Notes under the pieces: model-generated
Database searches by the model: none
Seen by the model: the letters and a program-made list of their open reading frames with translations, nothing else
Told to the model about the DNA's origin: nothing
Shown: positions 61,090 to 64,000 of the stretch, piece by piece
How positions within the stretch are numbered: position 1 is the stretch's first letter
Layout of the letters: the number at the start of each line of letters is the position of its first letter
Translations under genes and position numbers: made by a program
Source of the DNA: Phycisphaerae bacterium
Lineage (GTDB): Bacteria > Planctomycetota > Phycisphaerae > UBA1845 > Fen-1342
NCBI GenBank assembly: GCA_017999985.1
Contig: JAGNKU010000014.1
Location: forward strand, 1-64,000
Direction of reading: 5' to 3'
Length of the DNA stretch: 64,000 nt

Positions 61090-62550
61090 CTACGGGCCGC
61101 CCGCAGCCGGTGACGTTGCCACCGCCGCGGTCTTGGCGGCCGGTTCGTTGCCGGCGACCGGGCCGTGGTCCTGAAACAGGCGAATCGCACGCCAGCGCTG
61201 ACCGTGCCACCGCCACCACAAGACGACGCCCACAACGATGATGTACAGCGTGCACATCGACCACGGGCCGTTCAGGCCCCACCCGGGTGCCAGAGCAACG
61301 GTCGCGTAGCCGCCGGCGACGAAGATGCCCCAGCAGCAGACGGCCATGAGAATCGCCATGAAGCGCGTATCGCCGGCGCCACGCAGAGCGTTCATGTATG
61401 TGATGCCCATCGCGTCGAAGATCTGGAACACTGCGGCCCAGATCAGCACGTGCCCGCCGGCGCGAATGACCAGCGGATCGGTGTTGAAGATGGCGATCAG
61501 CGGTTCGCGGGCGAGCAGGAACAGCAGCCCGACCGCGCCCATGTAGATCATGTTCAAGGCGAGGGCGATGCGGGCGCGCCACATGGCTTCTTCCGGCCGG
61601 CCAGCCCCGATGGCGAACCCGACCTGCGAGCAGAGGGCGATGCCGACGCCGATCGCGGGCATGAAGGACAGGTGCATGAGCTGGAGCCCGACGTTGCTGG
61701 CGGCCGTGGTGTTCACACCGAGCGGCGGCACAATCAGCAGGAGGAACACGGCCCACGAGCCGATGTCTACCAGCCATTGCACGCCGGTCGGGCCGCCGAT
61801 CCGCAACAGGCCGGCCAGTTTCTCCCAGCGCAGGCCGAGTGAATGGCGCGTGCCGAATTGGGTGTCGGTCTCGCGGTGGAGGATGGCCACCACGAGCACT
61901 CCGACGCGCACCAGCCAGCCAATCACGGTGGCCAGGGCCGCGCCGGCGACGCCCATGCGGGGGCAGCCCAGGTGCCCGAAGATAAACAACCAGTTGCCGG
62001 CGACGTTGACGACCAACGCGGCGAGGATGGCCACGAGGGCGATGCGCGGGCGCTGAATGCCGTTGAAGAAGCCCTCCAGGCCAATGCAGAGGACCGACGG
62101 CACGAGGCTCCACAGGGCGATGCGCACGTACGCGACTTCCATCTCGACCATCCCGGGCGAATGCTGGCCGAGTTGCGTCAGCGGCGTGAACCAGGTCGCG
62201 GTCGTGGCGGCCAGGGGGGCGGTGATCAGCCCCAGCGCCAGGGCGATGTACAGGCTTTGCCACGCGTAGCCGCCGGCCTCGCGGGGCTGGCCGCGGCCCA
62301 CGGCCTGGGCGACAAACGTCTGTGTCGCGGTGGCAATGCCAAGGCCCAGACAGCCCAGCACGAACACGAACATGGTGGCGGGTGAGATGGCGGCCTGCGC
62401 CTCGGTCCCGAGCTGCGACACCATGACGAAGTCGACAAAGGTCATGAGCATGCGGGAGACCGTCATGGCGACAATCGGCAGCGCGAGGCGTACGAGCTCG
62501 CGCAGCGCGGTGCCCGTCGTCCACTCGGGATGCTCAACGGTCGTCGTCAC
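61090..62550 (-). CDS. MATE-family efflux transporter
   Basis: Inner-membrane exporter, 486 residues, about 12 helices in two homologous halves. N-half begins LVRLALPIVAMTVSRMLMTFVDFVMVSQLG, C-half LLRIGGPTGVQWLVDIGSW, both typical of MATE (DinF/NorM-like) proteins; AAISPATMFVFVLGCLGLGI and VAQAVGRGQPREA are family signatures. It would extrude organic cations or drugs by Na+ or H+ exchange. The C-terminal 25 residues are Ala/Pro-rich and cytoplasmic. The start is GTG 62550. A strong intrinsic terminator lies only 44 nt upstream, so expression may depend on attenuation or its own start signal. Confidence 0.93.
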   Translation of the reverse strand: MTTTVEHPEWTTGTALRELVRLALPIVAMTVSRMLMTFVDFVMVSQLGTEAQAAISPATMFVFVLGCLGLGIATATQTFVAQAVGRGQPREAGGYAWQSLYIALALGLITAPLAATTATWFTPLTQLGQHSPGMVEMEVAYVRIALWSLVPSVLCIGLEGFFNGIQRPRIALVAILAALVVNVAGNWLFIFGHLGCPRMGVAGAALATVIGWLVRVGVLVVAILHRETDTQFGTRHSLGLRWEKLAGLLRIGGPTGVQWLVDIGSWAVFLLLIVPPLGVNTTAASNVGLQLMHLSFMPAIGVGIALCSQVGFAIGAGRPEEAMWRARIALALNMIYMGAVGLLFLLAREPLIAIFNTDPLVIRAGGHVLIWAAVFQIFDAMGITYMNALRGAGDTRFMAILMAVCCWGIFVAGGYATVALAPGWGLNGPWSMCTLYIIVVGVVLWWRWHGQRWRAIRLFQDHGPVAGNEPAAKTAAVATSPAAGGP

Positions 62551-62593
62551 GGCAGTACGCCTTTCCCGCCCGGGGTCGTCCCCGGGGAGTACG

Positions 62594-62628
62594 AAAAAAA
62601 GCCCCGGCAGTCGGTTGGCTGCCGGGGC
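62594..62628 (-). terminator. Strong intrinsic terminator upstream of the MATE gene
   Basis: On the minus strand a perfect 10-bp stem GCCCCGGCAG/CTGCCGGGGC with 8-nt loop, followed by seven T. It ends the transcript from the 62781-62810 promoter, after the small ORF. Confidence 0.9.
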
Positions 62629-62656
62629 GGTTGGCTTTCGCAGGCTGCGGGCGAGT

Positions 62657-62722
62657 CTACGGCGGCGCGGGTGACCCCGGCACGAACACGGGCTCCAGGT
62701 TCCAGGTAATCAACGGGCCCAT
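62657..62722 (-). CDS. Candidate 21-residue small protein or leader peptide
   Basis: ATG to TAG, 66 nt, encoding a peptide that begins MGPLITWNLEPVF and ends GSPAPP. GAGGA lies 5 nt before the ATG. A promoter (62781-62810) lies about 60 nt upstream and an intrinsic terminator starts 28 nt after the stop, so the unit is a complete tiny gene on its own. The peptide is hydrophobic with Pro and Trp but too short for a confident membrane helix. It could be a regulatory leader for the MATE gene or a free small protein. No homologue is recalled. Confidence 0.5.
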   Translation of the reverse strand: MGPLITWNLEPVFVPGSPAPP

Positions 62723-62780
62723 CGGCTTCCTCGCAGCGCGAGCCGGTCGCGACGCATCGCAACCGCTCCACGAACAATCC

Positions 62781-62810
62781 AGTATGCTCACCACTGGCCC
62801 ATCCTGTCAA
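62781..62810 (-). promoter_or_regulatory. Candidate promoter of the small gene
   Basis: On the minus strand perfect TTGACA (62810-62805), 18-nt spacer, CATACT (62786-62781). The transcript would start near 62774 and end at the 62594 terminator, about 180 nt. Confidence 0.58.
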
Positions 62811-62894
62811 GGCGGTGGTCATCATCAGTGGTGCATCCTTTGCGGTGGCCGTAGAATGTGATGGCAGAGACTTCCGGCTGCACGGGTGAACCGC

Positions 62895-64000
62895 ATGCAC
62901 GCAACACGGCTGTGCCTTGTGCTCTTGCTCGGCCTGGGTGCCGCCGTGACCCACGCGCAAATCGTGCAGGGCCAGGTGGTCGGCATCGGTTTCCAGACCT
63001 CCAAGGGGCCGGTGATTCGCGAGGGGCAATGGTTCCCCATACTCGTCACCCTGCAATGCCAGGGCAGCCAGGTGTTCAGCGGCGAGCTGCGGGTCGAGAC
63101 GGCCGACTTGGACGGTGACCGCGTCGCGTATACGCAACCGCAGGTCACCCTCGCCGGCGAGGGCGGCCCGCCGAAACGGTTCTGGTGCTACGCGGTGGCC
63201 GAGGCGTTGAACGAACTGCCGACGGCCGTGGACCTCGTCAGCGACCAGGACGCGCTGGTGGCCGAGCTGCCGCTGCCGGCGCAGCCCGTCGCGACGCTTG
63301 TGAGCGAGGACTTGCTCATCCTGGACCTCAGCTATCCGCATGTGACGCGCCTGGACGGCCTCGAAAGCAGCACTTGGTCGCCCGGGGAACGCACGGAGGG
63401 GCGGCGGGAGTTTTACCGCAACGTGGTCGTGGCGCACCTGCCGGCGGCGGACCTGCCGGACCGGTGGTGGGGCCTCGAGGCGGTGGATGTCGTGATCTGG
63501 GACAAGCCGGACCCGGTCGTGCTCAGCATTGCGCAGCGCGACGCGCTGCGCGCGTGGGTCCGCGCGGGCGGGCAACTGATCATCGGCGTCGGGCCGCAGT
63601 GGGGCGCGCTGCGCAAAAGCGACCTGGCCGACATTCTGCCGCTGGCCGGCGAGGGCGCGACCGTCGAGGTCACGCGGCTCCCGGCGCTGTTCGACAACGT
63701 CGCGCCTTCCACCTGGCGCACGCGGGAGTTCCGCACGCCGGTGGCCGTCACGACCGCGCAGCCGGCGGCGGGCGCCTTTCGCACGCTGGGCGATTTCGGC
63801 CCGACGGGGGCGCTCGCGCTGGTGACGATGCGGCTGGTCGGGTCCGGGCGCGTGGTGACGTTGGCCGGCGGACTGGCGGACATGCTCGACCAGGCACCGC
63901 TCGAGGTGGACAAGTTGGTGGGGGCGCTGATCGATTTGAACCGCTATCCGACCGTGTTCAAGGACAAGGAAGCGGAGACGCTGCACTATGGACTCGATGA
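62895..64000 (+). CDS. Exported hypothetical protein, 3' end beyond window
   Basis: At least 368 residues, open to the window edge. Signal peptide (MHATRLCLVLLLGLGAAVTHA). The first 130 residues are a beta-rich domain (VIREGQWFPILVTLQCQG; FSGELRVETADLDGDRV). Residues about 200-245 contain VVIWDKPDPVVLSIAQRDAL and RAWVRAGGQLIIGVG, the pattern of class I glutamine-amidotransferase-like folds found in planctomycete envelope proteins, here without an evident catalytic Cys. A GTG at 62886 is another start. A long antisense frame covers part of this gene and is rejected. The full-length function is unknown. Confidence 0.82.
   Translation, partial: MHATRLCLVLLLGLGAAVTHAQIVQGQVVGIGFQTSKGPVIREGQWFPILVTLQCQGSQVFSGELRVETADLDGDRVAYTQPQVTLAGEGGPPKRFWCYAVAEALNELPTAVDLVSDQDALVAELPLPAQPVATLVSEDLLILDLSYPHVTRLDGLESSTWSPGERTEGRREFYRNVVVAHLPAADLPDRWWGLEAVDVVIWDKPDPVVLSIAQRDALRAWVRAGGQLIIGVGPQWGALRKSDLADILPLAGEGATVEVTRLPALFDNVAPSTWRTREFRTPVAVTTAQPAAGAFRTLGDFGPTGALALVTMRLVGSGRVVTLAGGLADMLDQAPLEVDKLVGALIDLNRYPTVFKDKEAETLHYGLD

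Noticed and set aside
62547-63986. 479-codon minus-strand frame near the window end
   Set aside because: The plus-strand frame from 62895 has a signal peptide and protein-like composition, and the minus frame would read through the terminator and small gene.

Overview
The window is high-GC bacterial DNA that looks like a planctomycete, probably Phycisphaerae or a related class. The markers are PEP-CTERM tails (VPEPASLLLL...RRR), dockerin-like EF-hand pairs of the GDLNCDG...DIN type, a pseudopilin with [20 protein letters not shown], a sigma-70 factor with extra helix-turn-helix segments, and many secreted proteins of unknown function. No rRNA, tRNA, CRISPR array or transposase gene was seen. 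Taxonomy is inference from these signatures only.

Layout. 0.2-11.9 kb is mostly housekeeping: a HEAT-like protein, a DUF4136 lipoprotein, MltA, an unusual sigma factor with a clear terminator, a small exported protein, a macro-domain hydrolase, DNA polymerase I, and an overlapping trpS-scpA-ridA run. 12.2-30.4 kb is a beta-glucan region. A tight minus-strand operon (two GH17-type hydrolases, a substrate-binding protein, two permeases, and a 1058-residue GH94/GH149/GH161-type phosphorylase) stands divergent to a LacI regulator. The regulator is followed by a pseudopilin, a PEP-CTERM protein, a GH16 laminarinase-like enzyme and a 1101-residue repeat protein. After an SNF2-SWIM helicase, 34.0-38.4 kb holds a second secreted block (two more GH16-fold proteins and another PEP-CTERM protein). 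The whole suggests outer-surface cutting of laminarin-like beta-1,3-glucan, ABC import of oligosaccharides and intracellular phosphorolysis.

38.8-52.1 kb holds a CAP lipoprotein, a beta-solenoid-like GDD repeat protein, two Cys-rich exported proteins, a tricorn-like protease, an ABC-F ATPase, a methyltransferase, a GYF-AIM24 protein, a lipoprotein and an atypical kinase. 52.5-64.0 kb holds a TPR membrane protein, an HNH nuclease, a STAS protein, a PHP phosphoesterase, isoleucyl-tRNA synthetase, a MATE exporter and the start of an exported protein cut by the window end.

Most notable: (1) ileS has four in-frame insertions made of simple repeats, and two of these repeat families also lie in the polA-ridA spacer. 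(2) A promoter-linked, highly structured RNA element lies at 52.26-52.43 kb. (3) A complete mini-gene upstream of the MATE gene has promoter, Shine-Dalgarno sequence, 21-residue ORF and strong terminator. (4) Related 13-nt palindromes occur near the LacI gene and directly downstream of a GH16 promoter 17 kb away, matching half-sites in a 12-nt-period array in the lacI leader.
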